A DNA stretch of 64,000 bases from contig JAUHYW010000043.1 of the NCBI GenBank assembly GCA_030426085.1, positions 1 through 64,000 on the forward strand, given 5' to 3'. The position numbers were made by a program, and so were the translations under genes. The notes beneath the pieces were generated by a model that saw nothing but the letters and a program-made list of their open reading frames with translations, made no database searches and was not told where the DNA came from. The stretch comes from a bacterium. GTDB lineage: Bacteria; Myxococcota_A; Bradymonadia; UBA7976; UBA1532. Positions 51,225 to 60,751 of the stretch are shown in pieces; the stretch's first letter is position 1; each line of letters starts with the position of its first letter.

Positions 51225-52999
51225 ACGGTGATCCGCCGCAGATCGAGCCCGCCGGCGAAGAGGTACGAGACGGCCGGCGAGTAGCCGTGCACCAGCAGGC
51301 CGCAGCCCTCGTCGCACTCGAGGCGGTGCTGGCCGGGGCCGATGGGGATCCGGCCCCCGGCGAAGGCCCCGGCGAAGGGGGTGAGGGCGTCCTCGATGCG
51401 CCGCCCGTCGAGGGTCACCCCGCTGCTCGCGGGGGCCACCACCGAGATGTACTGCTCGTCGTACTCGTCGGGGGCGAGGAAGGCGTAGGCCTCGCGGAAC
51501 TGCTCGAGCGGCGGGGCGAAGGCCATCGCCGGATCGCCCATCGGGTTGCCGTTGTTGCCCCCGGCCGACAGCAGGAACTGCCCGACCAGGATCGGCTTGT
51601 CGGCGATGACGAGGGTGTCGCCGTCGATGAACAGGTCGTCGCAGGTCTGGCCGACTCCGATCTCGCACTGCGCGCGGGCGTTGCCCGCCCGGTCGCGAGC
51701 CGGGGGGTCGATGCGGATCTCGGTGTCGGGCTCGAGCGCCATGATGCGCAGCATGTCGGCGACGGTCTGCCCCCGGCGCAGCTCGGTGCGGGGGGCGCTG
51801 CGGGCGATGGCGAAGCGCAGGCCCCAGGTCGAGGCGGGGAAGAGCTGCTCTTCGATGTGGTCGGCGCAGCACGGCGGCGGGTTCAGGTCGCTGAGCAGGA
51901 CCGCCTCGTGCCCCACGAAGACCCCGAACGGGGTCTGCCCGTCGACCGCCTCGATGCGGGTGCCGGTCAGGTCGCCGTCGTCGACGGCCTCGAGGTTGAG
52001 CACCTCGCCCTGCTGGAGCGTGAACCGGTGCAGCATGCCGGCCGGCAGGCTGGGCAGCGCGGGTCCGGCCCGCACCGGCGCGGTGGGCTGCACGGCGACC
52101 TCGGTGGGACCCTCGGCGCTGGCGACGATGGCGATGTAGCCGCTGTAGTCGTGGATCGGGTCGCGGCTGAGGGTCGGCTGGGTCATCGCGTAGTAGACGG
52201 TGTCGTAGGCATGCTCGGGGATGAGCAGCGAGCCGTCGTTGCTGAAGACCCCCACGTTGTCGAGCGGGTTGAACTGGTAGGCGACGATAGGCACCGTCGC
52301 CGTCAGCCGGTAGGCCCGGCGCCCCTGGCTGGTGTGGTCGATCGACCAGTCGGCGAAGCCGAGCTCGCCGGGGTGGATCTTGGCCACGCCGCCCGGCTCG
52401 ACCTGCTGGAAGTGGGCCTCGCCCGGCCCGGCGCCTTCCAGGCCGATGGTCACCGGCTCGGTCAGCGAGGGGTTGGCGACGACGATGGCGAAGGGCGAGT
52501 GCTGGGCGTCGAGCACGCAGACCGGCGTCCGCCCGCACGCCACGCCGGTCGAGCAGGTGCCGTCGACCTCACACAGCCAGGCCACCGGGCCGTTCTGCCC
52601 CTGCTGCACGCAGACGTCGAGGTCGTCGCGCAGGGTCGAGCCGTCCTGGCAGCCTTCGGGACCCGCGGGGCGCAGCACCTCGACCGCGTTGTCGAGGTCG
52701 ACCGCCCAGTACTCACAGCCGAGGTAGGAGTCGTTGGCCGCCGCGGTGAGGCAGGCCTCCATGCAGTTGTCGCCGTCGCACACCTCGGGGGCGCAGTTGT
52801 CGGTCCCGGTCACCTCATACAGCCCGCCGCGGCAGATCAGCTCGTCGAAGCCCTCGCACTTGATCTCACCCTCGACGCAGGCCCCGCCGTCGTTCGTCGG
52901 TCCGGCGTCGCGGGGGGTGTCGGCCCCCTCGGCGCAGGCGGTCAGCGCGGCGAGGCCCAGCGCGAGGGCGAGGCGAGCGGGGAAGGGGACGGCCGACAT
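51218..52999 (-). CDS. IgGFc-binding-domain lipoprotein
   Basis: 593 residues. ATG 52999 after GGAGGTTCCCC; lipobox LTAC. The N-terminal ~150 residues hold a Cys-rich segment (CVEGEIKCEGFDELIC...CAPEVCDGDNC). The rest matches the IgGFc-binding N-terminal domain (PFAIVVANPSLTEPVTIGL, IVAYQFNPLDNVGVFSNDGSLLIP, YSGYIAIVASAEGPTEVAVQP, GTRIEAVDGQTPFGVFVGHEAV, EQLFPASTWG). This domain is widespread on exported proteins of delta-proteobacteria; its bacterial role is probably adhesion. Confidence 0.87.
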   Translation of the reverse strand: MSAVPFPARLALALGLAALTACAEGADTPRDAGPTNDGGACVEGEIKCEGFDELICRGGLYEVTGTDNCAPEVCDGDNCMEACLTAAANDSYLGCEYWAVDLDNAVEVLRPAGPEGCQDGSTLRDDLDVCVQQGQNGPVAWLCEVDGTCSTGVACGRTPVCVLDAQHSPFAIVVANPSLTEPVTIGLEGAGPGEAHFQQVEPGGVAKIHPGELGFADWSIDHTSQGRRAYRLTATVPIVAYQFNPLDNVGVFSNDGSLLIPEHAYDTVYYAMTQPTLSRDPIHDYSGYIAIVASAEGPTEVAVQPTAPVRAGPALPSLPAGMLHRFTLQQGEVLNLEAVDDGDLTGTRIEAVDGQTPFGVFVGHEAVLLSDLNPPPCCADHIEEQLFPASTWGLRFAIARSAPRTELRRGQTVADMLRIMALEPDTEIRIDPPARDRAGNARAQCEIGVGQTCDDLFIDGDTLVIADKPILVGQFLLSAGGNNGNPMGDPAMAFAPPLEQFREAYAFLAPDEYDEQYISVVAPASSGVTLDGRRIEDALTPFAGAFAGGRIPIGPGQHRLECDEGCGLLVHGYSPAVSYLFAGGLDLRRITVP

Positions 53000-53174
53000 G
53001 GGGAACCTCCGCCGGGTGGATTGCAGGTGGCCAGAGACAGTGCAGATAGCCTGCCATGCCCGGAGGCGCGGCGCTGCGGCCTCGGTGCGCCGGCGCGGGT
53101 CGCCGGGCTGGGACCGGGCGGTCTCGGCGGGACATGCGCAGCGCGGTCGGCGCCCGAAGCAGAGGGGGGTCGGC

Positions 53175-53978
53175 TCACCCGCGGGCGTAGGCCGCGCGGG
53201 CCCACCGCGGGCGGCGGGGGCGTGGGATCCGGGCCATGGCGGCGTACAGAAGCCGCCGCGCGGGCCGCTTCGGCTCGGGCCCGTCGCCCGCGGCGGGCGG
53301 GCGGTGGAAGCCGCATTGCGGGCAGAGCGTCTCGCGGGGCAGCGGCGGCGGGTGGCCCAGCGCGGCCTTGAGCCGGCGGGCGGCGCGGATGCCGGGGAAG
53401 AAGCCCCGGGTCCAGGTGATGTGCAGATCGGCGCGCCGCATGCCGGGCAGCAGGCCCGCCAGATCGGCGTCGTCGAAGCTGCGCAGGTGATAGAACGGGT
53501 TGAAGCGGCAGCCGCACGCGGGGCATTGCACCTGCGCCCGCCGCTCGCGGAAGGGCACCGTGATGATCGCCCGGGGCGCGACCCGGGCCAGCTCGCGCCG
53601 GGCGGCGTCGTAGATCCCGTGGGGCAGGTGCTCGAGCAGCTCGGTGGCCAGCACCACGTCGAAGGCGTCGTCGGCGAAGGGCAGCGCCGCCGCCGAGCCC
53701 TGCACGATGTCGACCCCGAACAGGCGCCGGCCGGTGTCCGCCGCCCGGGCGCTCAGCTCGAGGCCCGTCGCGGCGACCTCCGGTCGAGCCCGGGCGAGCA
53801 GGCTCAGCGCGATGCCCGCGCCACAGCCGACGTCGAGCACCCGCCGGGCGTCGGCGGGGATGGCCTCGACGACCCCCCGCAGCCGGGCCATCTCGCGGGG
53901 GTTGTCGAGCTGGCGGCGGCGCAGCGCGGCGTCCGGGTCGGCCCCGACGGCGTGCTCGTAGTAGGCGGCGTGCTCCAT
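53175..53978 (-). CDS. class I SAM-dependent methyltransferase with Zn-finger-like Cys pairs
   Basis: 267 residues. Motif I LDVGCGAGIALSLL, acidic VAATGLELS, motif post I FADDAFDVVLATELLEH fit Methyltransf_11. The second half has CPACG and CPQCG pairs, probably a zinc site, and a basic C-terminus (RRPRWARAAYARG). Substrate unknown. The 175-bp gap before it holds nothing I can support. Confidence 0.82.
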   Translation of the reverse strand: MEHAAYYEHAVGADPDAALRRRQLDNPREMARLRGVVEAIPADARRVLDVGCGAGIALSLLARARPEVAATGLELSARAADTGRRLFGVDIVQGSAAALPFADDAFDVVLATELLEHLPHGIYDAARRELARVAPRAIITVPFRERRAQVQCPACGCRFNPFYHLRSFDDADLAGLLPGMRRADLHITWTRGFFPGIRAARRLKAALGHPPPLPRETLCPQCGFHRPPAAGDGPEPKRPARRLLYAAMARIPRPRRPRWARAAYARG

Positions 53979-54068
53979 GAGCCGACCGTATCACGGCGCC
54001 CGGTCGCCCGCGGCGTCCACCGGCGCCGGCCGCGCCGCGCGCAGAAAGGGTTGAGGCCCTCGCAAGAA

Positions 54069-54084
54069 CCCCGATTCTTCGGGG
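54069..54084. terminator. hairpin CCCCGA-TTCT-TCGGGG without U-tract
   Basis: Six-bp perfect stem with a four-base loop. No run of T follows on either strand, so it is only a weak candidate for a terminator or RNA stem. Confidence 0.3.
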
Positions 54085-54228
54085 CGGCCGCTGAACTTGA
54101 CGTAATCAGGCCCGCTCAGATCGACGAGCAGACCTCTCGCGTCTGCGAAACGTGATCTGGGCGCCGAAATCGGCCGATTCAGATTGGACCGAATTCGGGG
54201 GTCGAGTTTTTACGACGGCCTCAAAGGG

Positions 54229-54257
54229 TTGATCTGAGCCGCGGCGCCCGTTACCAA
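54229..54257 (+). promoter_or_regulatory. possible promoter of the 54297 gene
   Basis: TTGATC (54229-54234), 17 bp, TACCAA (54252-54257), 39 bp before the start codon. The -10 box is weak. Confidence 0.3.
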
Positions 54258-54296
54258 TTGCTACGTTTCCTCTCATAGATCGTATTCGGAGGATAC

Positions 54297-55229
54297 ATGC
54301 CCTCCCCCCTGCATCTCCGACAGCTGCTGTTGCCGGCGCTGCTCCTACTCGGCGGCTGCGGCCCCGAGAGCGGATTGGACGGCGCCGCGGCGGACAGCGT
54401 GGGCTCGGTCGACGACTGGCCCGGCGGGCGCTACGCCGTCGAGTTCACCAACCCGCTCGGCGAGGCGATCACCGGGGTGCTCGAGCTGCCCCCCGGCTTC
54501 GATCGCGTCCCGACGGTGATGGTCCTGCACGGGTCGGGCGGCCTCTTCCGCCCGCCCGAGGACCCCGAGGCGTTCGACCCGGCCACCGGGCAGTACGAGC
54601 GGCAGTTCCGCGAGTGGTCCGAGATCCTGGGCGACGCGGGCTATGCGGCGTTCTTCCCGGCCTCGTTCTACAGCCGGGGTTCGTTCGACTGGAACGACGA
54701 CCCGCCGCCCGGCATGACCGACGTGGATCGCCTGCGCTCGAGGGCCCACGACGCGGTCGCGGCGATGGACTGGCTCTGCCGCCACCCCCGTGTCGACTGC
54801 GGGCGCACCGCGGTCATCGGCTTCTCCAACGGCGGCTCGACGCTGCTGCTGTCGCAATACGCCGGGCTCGACGTGCACCCCGACTTCCCCGACCTGCGGC
54901 TGCCCCCCGCCGAGCGCCTGCCCCGGGTGGGCGTCGCCTACTACCCCGGCTGCGGCTTGCAGGGCTTCATCGGGCTGGCCGAGGGTGACTACCGCCCGCG
55001 GGTGCCGCTGATGTGGATCCACGGCAGCGACGACCGCCTGCTCGAGAACTGCCTCACCCGGGCCCGCCAGACCCTGGCCCTCGGAGGGCAGGTCGACCAC
55101 GTCGTCTACCCCGGGGTGGGGCACGGCTTCGACGGCTACCCGGACAACGACCTCGAGGCGCTCGCCGAAGCCGACGCCCGGGTCATGACCCTCGCCCGCC
55201 TGCGGCTGGCCTTCGCCACCGCCCGCTGA
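54297..55229 (+). CDS. dienelactone-hydrolase-family lipoprotein
   Basis: 310 residues. ATG 54297 follows CGGAGGATAC; lipobox LGGC. Alpha/beta-hydrolase: oxyanion text MVLHGSGGLF, nucleophile Ser in GFSNGGS near residue 180, acid in HGSDDRLL, His in GVGHGFDGYP. The catalytic residue is Ser, not the Cys of true dienelactone hydrolases, so it is probably an esterase-type member. The Asp/Ser linker after the lipobox is short. Followed 98 bp later by the MerR gene. Confidence 0.85.
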   Translation: MPSPLHLRQLLLPALLLLGGCGPESGLDGAAADSVGSVDDWPGGRYAVEFTNPLGEAITGVLELPPGFDRVPTVMVLHGSGGLFRPPEDPEAFDPATGQYERQFREWSEILGDAGYAAFFPASFYSRGSFDWNDDPPPGMTDVDRLRSRAHDAVAAMDWLCRHPRVDCGRTAVIGFSNGGSTLLLSQYAGLDVHPDFPDLRLPPAERLPRVGVAYYPGCGLQGFIGLAEGDYRPRVPLMWIHGSDDRLLENCLTRARQTLALGGQVDHVVYPGVGHGFDGYPDNDLEALAEADARVMTLARLRLAFATAR

Positions 55230-55256
55230 TCATCTCCCGCGCGGCGAAGAAAGTTC

Positions 55257-55287
55257 TTGAACCTCACGCAGCGTGAGGGCGCACGGT
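55257..55287 (+). promoter_or_regulatory. MerR-type operator-promoter of the TipAS-like gene
   Basis: TTGAAC (55257-55262) is followed by the perfect dyad CCTCACGC-A-GCGTGAGG (55262-55278), and a CACGGT (55282-55287) 19 bp from the -35. A dyad inside an over-long spacer is the hallmark of MerR-family promoters. The downstream gene is a MerR member, so self-regulation is likely. Confidence 0.75.
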
Positions 55288-55327
55288 CGAGCCACCCTCG
55301 ACCGACGATCCCCGAAGGGAGCGCGAG

Positions 55328-56053
55328 ATGACCTGGAAGGTCGGTGAGATCGCCCGCCGCTGTGGCGTCACCGTGCGCACGCTGCATCACTACGAAGCCA
55401 TCGGGCTGGTGGTGCCGTGGCGCTCGGCGAGCGGCCACCGGCTGTACGCCGCCGAGCACGTCGAGCGCCTGCATCGGGTGCTCGCGCTGCGCCAGCTCGG
55501 CATGGGGCTGGACGACATCGCGGCGGCGCTGGACGGAGCCGGCGGCACGACGCTGGCGGTCGTCGACCGGCAGATCGCCGCGCTCGACGAGGCCATCCGG
55601 CAGCAGCAGGCGCTCAAGCGCCGACTGGAAGGCATCGCCGCCCGCTTGAGGCAGGGTCGGTCGGTCGAGGGGGAACACTTCCTGGATGCCATGGAGGAGA
55701 TGGCCATGATCGAGAAATACTACACCCCCGAGCAGCTCGAGCAGCTCGCCGCCCGCCGCGACGCGCTCGGCCCCGACGGCATGAAGGCCGCCGAGCAGGC
55801 GTGGCGCGATCTGTTCGCCGACGTGCGGACGGCCATGGACGGCGGGGTCGACGTCGCGAGCGACGAGGCCCGGGGGCTCGCCGACCGCTGGCAGGCGCTC
55901 GTCGACGGGTTCACCGGCGGCGACGCCGGCATCAGCGCCTCGCTGGGCGACCTGTGGCAGAGCGAGGGCGACGAGGTGATGCAGCGCCACCAGATGGATC
56001 CGGCGGTCTTCGCCTGGATGGGCCGGGTGCAGGCCGCCCGCGGGTCCGACTGA
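55328..56053 (+). CDS. MerR-family regulator with TipAS-like domain
   Basis: 241 residues. N-terminal winged helix: KVGEIARRCGVTVRTLHHYEAIGLVVPWRSASGHRLY. A coiled coil (about 85-115) leads to a C-terminal domain like TipAS (TPEQLEQLAARRDALGPDGMKAAEQAWRDLF, ADRWQALVDGFTGGD), which in TipAL binds thiopeptide-type ligands. It presumably senses a small hydrophobic compound and activates genes, itself included. Convergent with the AgmX/PglI gene (13 bp). Confidence 0.9.
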   Translation: MTWKVGEIARRCGVTVRTLHHYEAIGLVVPWRSASGHRLYAAEHVERLHRVLALRQLGMGLDDIAAALDGAGGTTLAVVDRQIAALDEAIRQQQALKRRLEGIAARLRQGRSVEGEHFLDAMEEMAMIEKYYTPEQLEQLAARRDALGPDGMKAAEQAWRDLFADVRTAMDGGVDVASDEARGLADRWQALVDGFTGGDAGISASLGDLWQSEGDEVMQRHQMDPAVFAWMGRVQAARGSD

Positions 56054-56066
56054 CGGCGCCGGGGGC

Positions 56067-59054
56067 TCAATCCGTGCTGAAGATGAACGGATAGGTGACC
56101 CGGGTCACCTTGCCCATCGCCGGGAACCGCATGCGCTCGATGACCCCGCGCAGGCAGGTCCACAGCGCGGGGTCGTCCAGCCCGCCGGCGCGCTCGACAC
56201 CGGCGACCGCGCCGTCGGGCTGGATGGCGAACGACGCCTCCACCTTGCCCGCCAGCTTCGGCGACAGCCGGAGCTGCGCCTCGTAGCACCCCCGGATCGC
56301 CCGCCGGTTGCGATCCATCACCCGCTTGATGGCCCGCTTCTCGAGCGCCGCCGACGCGGCCAGCCCGGCCTGCACGCCCCCCGCCGGGGCGCCGCCGAGC
56401 AGCGTCGGATCGAGCGCGCGCCCGTCGATCTGACCGGGCACCACCCCGGTCGGCGCCGGCCTCGGCGTCGGCGGCGGGCCGACACCGACGCTCACCCCGC
56501 GACACGCCGCTCCGGCGAACTGCATCACCCGGCTCCACGGCACCGCCTCGGCCACATACAGATCGACCGGCGCCTCCGGCTCGGCGGCCGCCGCCGCGCG
56601 CAACGCCGCCGGCTCGATCGGCGCGCCGGACAGCGTCGCCCCCTTCGGATCGAGGGCCAGGGCAGCCCCCGGCCGACGCCGCGTCTGGCCCAGCGCGGAG
56701 CGCGGGTCGGGCAGCGGCTCGGCGTCGCCCGCATCCGCCCCGCGGAGGCGCACCGGCACCCCCACGACCCCATCGCCCCGGGCCGCGACCAGGATCAGCC
56801 GATCGCGACCCGCGTCGGCCAGCGCCGCGAGCACCGGCTTCACCCGGCTCCACGGCACGTCGCGCCCCACGCCGAGCTGGATCGTCTCGTAGCCCATCCT
56901 GCGGAGCAGCGCCGGATCCACCTCGGCGAGCGGCGTCTCGTCGACCAGCACCGCGTCGCCCGTGACCCGGACCGCCGCCCCCGCCTCGACCTCGACCGGG
57001 CAACCCTCGAGCGCCGGCGTCGCGGCGGGCAGCTCGACCAGCTTCGGGGCGGGGCGGGCCTCGGCCGCCTTCAGCCGGGCGCAGATCGCCTCGTCCCCCG
57101 CCAGGCACAGCGGGCGCAGGCGGGCGATGGCCTCCGCCGGGCGCCAGCCGTCCAGCGCGCTCCGGTTCGTGCTCAGCAGGACCACCCGCCGCAGCCCCTT
57201 CACGGCCGGAGCCAGCGCCGGGGCCTGCTCGGCGCAGCTCAGCGAGCCCTCCATCTCGGCCAGGGCCGCCGCCATCAGCCGCCCGCGCATCTCGGGCGCG
57301 GCCGAGGCCACCGCCGTCAGCGCTTCCACGGCGCCCCGCTCCGCCCGGCGCAGGCAGGCCGACGCTTCGGACTCCTCCGCTGCGTGGATCGGGCCGTCGT
57401 AGTCCGCGGCGATGGCCTTCGCGGCTGTCGGCGGCGTCGGCGGCGCGTCGAACCCGACCCGGATCTGGCCGATCAGCGCCCGCCCGGCCCGGTCGAGGCG
57501 GCCCTCGACCCCGGCGAACTCGGCGGCCACCCGCGCCACCTCGGGGGGCAGGCCCGACAGCTTCTCGCTGCGCAGCGAGAGGCGCCCCAGCGGCGCGTCG
57601 GACGCCGGATCGCCGAACGCGTCGCGCCCCACGCCCAGGCCGATGACCACCGCCTGACTCCCGTCGGGCAGCGCCCGGGTCCACAGCTCGGGCGCCGGCT
57701 CGATCCGGGCCTCGGCCAGCGCCGCCCGCACCGGGGCCAGATCGGCGCCCGCCGGCACCTGGAGCGCCAGCGCGACCCGCGGGCGGGGGCCGTCCATGCC
57801 GAAGAACGCCACCTGGGGGGCCCGGGCGCCGAGCGTGGCCAGCGGCGTCTCCCGGGCCGCCATCGCCAGCAGCAGCTTCGCCCCGCCCAGCGGGCTGCGG
57901 GTCAGCGTGTGCAGCGGGCAGCCCGGGCCGCACTCGGCGTACATCCGGGCCAGCCGGCGCCCGTCGACCCCGGCCGGCGCCGGCTGATCGGCCGCGTCGA
58001 GCATGCCCCGCAGATCGGCGGCCAGCGCGAGGTGGGCCGCGGCGTCGCCCTTGGGCGTCAGCGGGGCGTGGCTCCGGCCCTCGAACAGCGCCGCCCCGGC
58101 GTCGGTGAGGCTGATCACGCTGCGCAGCGAGACGCCCGCCGCGTCGCCCCGCAGTTCGAACATCCAGTCGTCCATCTCGGGCCGCGCGCTGTACATCAGC
58201 CCCTCGGCCATCATCAACAGGCCCGTCCCGTGGGCGACGAGCCGGTCGGCCATACCGCTGCCGGACATCGCCAGCGCCTCGAACATCTGGGTCGCGCCGT
58301 GCTGGGTGAAGACCGCCCGCAGGTGCCACGGCCGCAGCAGCGCCCGCAGCGGGCCGCCCTCGGCCGCCACCAGCGCCGCGTGGGCCGGCGTGCGCGCGCT
58401 GGGCCCGCCGGGGATCGACCAGTCGTCGGGGGTCGGCCCGCCGGTCGCGATCTCGACCCGGGCCCGGCCGTCCTCGGCGAAGATCCGCAGCGCGGTGAGC
58501 GGCCCGGCCCGCAGGCGCTCGCCGTCGGCGCGCCAGCCCCGCTTCATCAGCGCCCCGGTCAGCGCGCCGCTCAGCGTCGCCGGATCGCTGGCCGGGATCA
58601 GGATCCGGTGGCGCAGCGGCGGCGGCACGCCGGGGCGCACGAGCGGATCGGGCAGTCGGGGGGTGATCGCGCCGGCCGGGGCCGCGAAGGCCGGTTCGAA
58701 GAGCGCCGCGACGATCGGGCGGCTGCGATCCCACCCGGGCAGGGCGCCGAACTCGGCCTCGAGGGCCGCCAGCGGATCGCGCTGCTTCTCGGCGAAGGCC
58801 GGGTCGAGCCGGGCCACCCGGGGGGCCCACGCGGCGATCGTGCTCGCGAGGGCCTCGGGCTGCGCCACCACCGTCAGCAGGGCCCGATCGCCGACTGCGT
58901 CGACCCACCCGGCCAGCGCGTCGTCGGCTCTCGGGGCCTCGGCCGGTCGGGCGCTGTCGGCGTCGGTCTTCGGGGAGCTGCTGCACGCCCCGGCGAACGC
59001 GGCGCCGAGCGCAGCACAGATCAACAAGCCGAGCGGGGCAGGGGACCGTCTCAT
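56067..59054 (-). CDS. large lipoprotein with AgmX/PglI C-terminal domain
   Basis: 995 residues. ATG 59054 has GGAGGAAGACG upstream; lipobox AGAC. Two Ala/Leu-rich halves of repeated alpha-beta character (the first with PAEALASTIAAWAPR..., the second with KVTGDAVLVDETPLAEVDPALLRRMGY) and the last ~90 residues an AgmX/PglI domain (RNRRAIRGCYEAQLRLSPKLAGKVEASFAIQPDG). In myxobacteria AgmX-type proteins affect gliding motility or export. Similar TonB-like C-termini join envelope complexes. Confidence 0.85.
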   Translation of the reverse strand: MRRSPAPLGLLICAALGAAFAGACSSSPKTDADSARPAEAPRADDALAGWVDAVGDRALLTVVAQPEALASTIAAWAPRVARLDPAFAEKQRDPLAALEAEFGALPGWDRSRPIVAALFEPAFAAPAGAITPRLPDPLVRPGVPPPLRHRILIPASDPATLSGALTGALMKRGWRADGERLRAGPLTALRIFAEDGRARVEIATGGPTPDDWSIPGGPSARTPAHAALVAAEGGPLRALLRPWHLRAVFTQHGATQMFEALAMSGSGMADRLVAHGTGLLMMAEGLMYSARPEMDDWMFELRGDAAGVSLRSVISLTDAGAALFEGRSHAPLTPKGDAAAHLALAADLRGMLDAADQPAPAGVDGRRLARMYAECGPGCPLHTLTRSPLGGAKLLLAMAARETPLATLGARAPQVAFFGMDGPRPRVALALQVPAGADLAPVRAALAEARIEPAPELWTRALPDGSQAVVIGLGVGRDAFGDPASDAPLGRLSLRSEKLSGLPPEVARVAAEFAGVEGRLDRAGRALIGQIRVGFDAPPTPPTAAKAIAADYDGPIHAAEESEASACLRRAERGAVEALTAVASAAPEMRGRLMAAALAEMEGSLSCAEQAPALAPAVKGLRRVVLLSTNRSALDGWRPAEAIARLRPLCLAGDEAICARLKAAEARPAPKLVELPAATPALEGCPVEVEAGAAVRVTGDAVLVDETPLAEVDPALLRRMGYETIQLGVGRDVPWSRVKPVLAALADAGRDRLILVAARGDGVVGVPVRLRGADAGDAEPLPDPRSALGQTRRRPGAALALDPKGATLSGAPIEPAALRAAAAAEPEAPVDLYVAEAVPWSRVMQFAGAACRGVSVGVGPPPTPRPAPTGVVPGQIDGRALDPTLLGGAPAGGVQAGLAASAALEKRAIKRVMDRNRRAIRGCYEAQLRLSPKLAGKVEASFAIQPDGAVAGVERAGGLDDPALWTCLRGVIERMRFPAMGKVTRVTYPFIFSTD

Positions 59055-59295
59055 CGTCTTCCTCCGGGTCGAGGCCAGCATGCACCGTCCTCGGGCCTCG
59101 CTCAACGCCCGGCCCGCCCGACCGGCCATGGGGTCGGTGGACCCCGCCCGGTGACCGGCGATCGTGACGTCGAGGTCCCACCGGCCGGGGACCGGGGGCC
59201 CCACAGCCCGCAAACCCCCGTCGGATGCGCCTCGCGCGGGGCTGGCACGATCCCCGCACTCATATCATTCCGAATCGCGACCGGAGGCCCCGCCC

Positions 59296-60669
59296 ATGCG
59301 CCGTCTGCTCCTGCTCACCGCCCTGCCCCTCGCCGCCGTCACCGGCTGCGCGGACTCCTACGACGACGGCCACGGCGACCTGTACGACGACCACCTGCAC
59401 GAGGCCGAGTCCCCGGTCGACCTCAAGGCCGCCGGCCTGAACACCGTGCGCGACGTGGTCCGGGCCCGGGGCTGCTCCACCGCGCCGCTGCGGGCCCTCG
59501 ACGAGCAGATCGCCCGCGAGCTGGCCTGCCTCGCCCCCGACACCATGCGCCGCATCGACGACATCCCCGGCCTCACCCTGGGCGGCGGCGCCCGGACCTT
59601 CCTCCAGGCCGCGGCCGCCGACGCGCTGCGCGCCGCGGTGAACCGGGCCGGCCCGATGACCCTCAACAGCGGCTGGCGCTCGGTGGCCCAGCAGCACGTC
59701 CTCAAGTCGTGGGAGGGGAGCTGCGGCATCGGCATCGCGGCGTCCCCCGGGCGCAGCAACCACCAGTCGGGGCTGGCGCTCGACGTCGCCGACTGGAGCA
59801 CCTCGAGCAAGCGCAACGCCCTCAAGAACGCCGGCTTCTCGTGGTACTGCGACTACCGCAACGGCGGCCGGTCGAGCGGCTGCCGGGACACCGTGCACTT
59901 CGACTTCTTCGGCGGCACTGACCTCCGGCCCTACGCCGTGCTCGCCTTCCAGAGGCTGTGGAACCGCAACAACCCGAACGACCGCATCGCCGAGGACGGC
60001 GACTGGGGCCCCAACACCGCCGCCCGGGTCGACCGCTCGCCGCTCGAAGGCTTCGCCCGCACCGCGACCTGCGCCGCCACCGGCGAGCCCGAGCCGCAGC
60101 CCGAGCCCCAGCCGGAGCCGCAGCCCGAGCCCGACCCCCAGCCGGAGCCGCAGCCTGAGCCGGCCCCCGAGGGCGGCAACGGCGGCATCTGCGACGACCC
60201 CGGCCTGCCGCTCTCCGAGCACGGCGAGAGCTGCACCGACTACGGCCAGGAGTACTGGCGCTGTAGCTGCAACGACCGCCTCGGGCGCACCGTCAGCCAG
60301 GTCTGCCGCGACGGCAAGTGGATCAACTTCCACGCCGACCCCGCCGACTGCGGCCGCTGCGACGGCGACTACACCGACGGCTGCAACACCAACGGCCGCC
60401 GCCCCGAGCCGGAGCCCGAGCCGGAGACCGAGCCCGAGGCCCCGGCCAGCCTCAACGGCGGCCTGTGCGCCGACCCCGCGCTGCCCCTCTCGGACCACGC
60501 GTGGCGCTGCGATGACGTGCCCCGCAATACGTGGCGCTGCGCGTGCAGCGAAGGCCACGAGACCCCCGTCTCGCAGGTGTGCCGCGACGGCCGCTGGATC
60601 AACTACCAGCTCGACCCCCGCGACTGCGCCGCCTGCGACGGCAGCTACAGCAGCGGCTGCGAGCCCTGA
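59296..60669 (+). CDS. M15 (VanY-like) peptidase lipoprotein with Cys-rich modules
   Basis: 457 residues from ATG 59296 (GGAGG upstream; lipobox VTGC). Peptidase M15 region: MTLNSGWRSVAQQHVL, SNHQSGLALDVADW (SxHxxGxAxD, zinc site), DTVHFDFFGG (zinc His). Next a PG-binding-like segment (FQRLWNRNNPNDRIAEDGDWGPNTAARV), a PEPQPEPQ linker, and two Cys-rich modules (CDDPGLPLSEHGESC...WRCSC...SQVCRDGKWINF). It probably cuts the D-Ala end of peptidoglycan peptides outside the cell. Confidence 0.87.
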   Translation: MRRLLLLTALPLAAVTGCADSYDDGHGDLYDDHLHEAESPVDLKAAGLNTVRDVVRARGCSTAPLRALDEQIARELACLAPDTMRRIDDIPGLTLGGGARTFLQAAAADALRAAVNRAGPMTLNSGWRSVAQQHVLKSWEGSCGIGIAASPGRSNHQSGLALDVADWSTSSKRNALKNAGFSWYCDYRNGGRSSGCRDTVHFDFFGGTDLRPYAVLAFQRLWNRNNPNDRIAEDGDWGPNTAARVDRSPLEGFARTATCAATGEPEPQPEPQPEPQPEPDPQPEPQPEPAPEGGNGGICDDPGLPLSEHGESCTDYGQEYWRCSCNDRLGRTVSQVCRDGKWINFHADPADCGRCDGDYTDGCNTNGRRPEPEPEPETEPEAPASLNGGLCADPALPLSDHAWRCDDVPRNTWRCACSEGHETPVSQVCRDGRWINYQLDPRDCAACDGSYSSGCEP

Positions 60670-60713
60670 CCCCCGCGCCCCCGCCCGCCGCGCCCCCGCG
60701 CCCATCTCCCGGG

Positions 60714-60742
60714 TTGACGGGGCACCATCCCGCCCGGATGAT
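60714..60742 (+). promoter_or_regulatory. possible promoter of the zinc-uptake operon
   Basis: TTGACG (60714-60719), 17 bp, GATGAT (60737-60742). The start codon at 60752 is only 10 bp after the -10 box, so the RNA would be almost leaderless. No palindrome typical of Zur was seen. Confidence 0.3.
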
Positions 60743-60751
60743 GCCGCGTCC

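Larger units (their letters stand above)
53979..54296. other. intergenic region with lower GC
   Basis: 318 bp between divergent genes. It holds one small hairpin (54069-54084), a possible promoter (54229-54257), and several AT-rich patches (CGAGTTTTTACG). No open frame of note, no tRNA shape. It is the least GC-rich gap in the window. Confidence 0.6.

Noticed and set aside
51081-52538. 485-codon minus-strand frame within the IgGFc-binding gene
   Set aside because: Arg-rich shadow; the frame of the lipoprotein has the signal peptide and domain.
54069-54084. rho-independent terminator
   Set aside because: A small hairpin is present but no U-tract follows on either strand; kept only as a weak feature.
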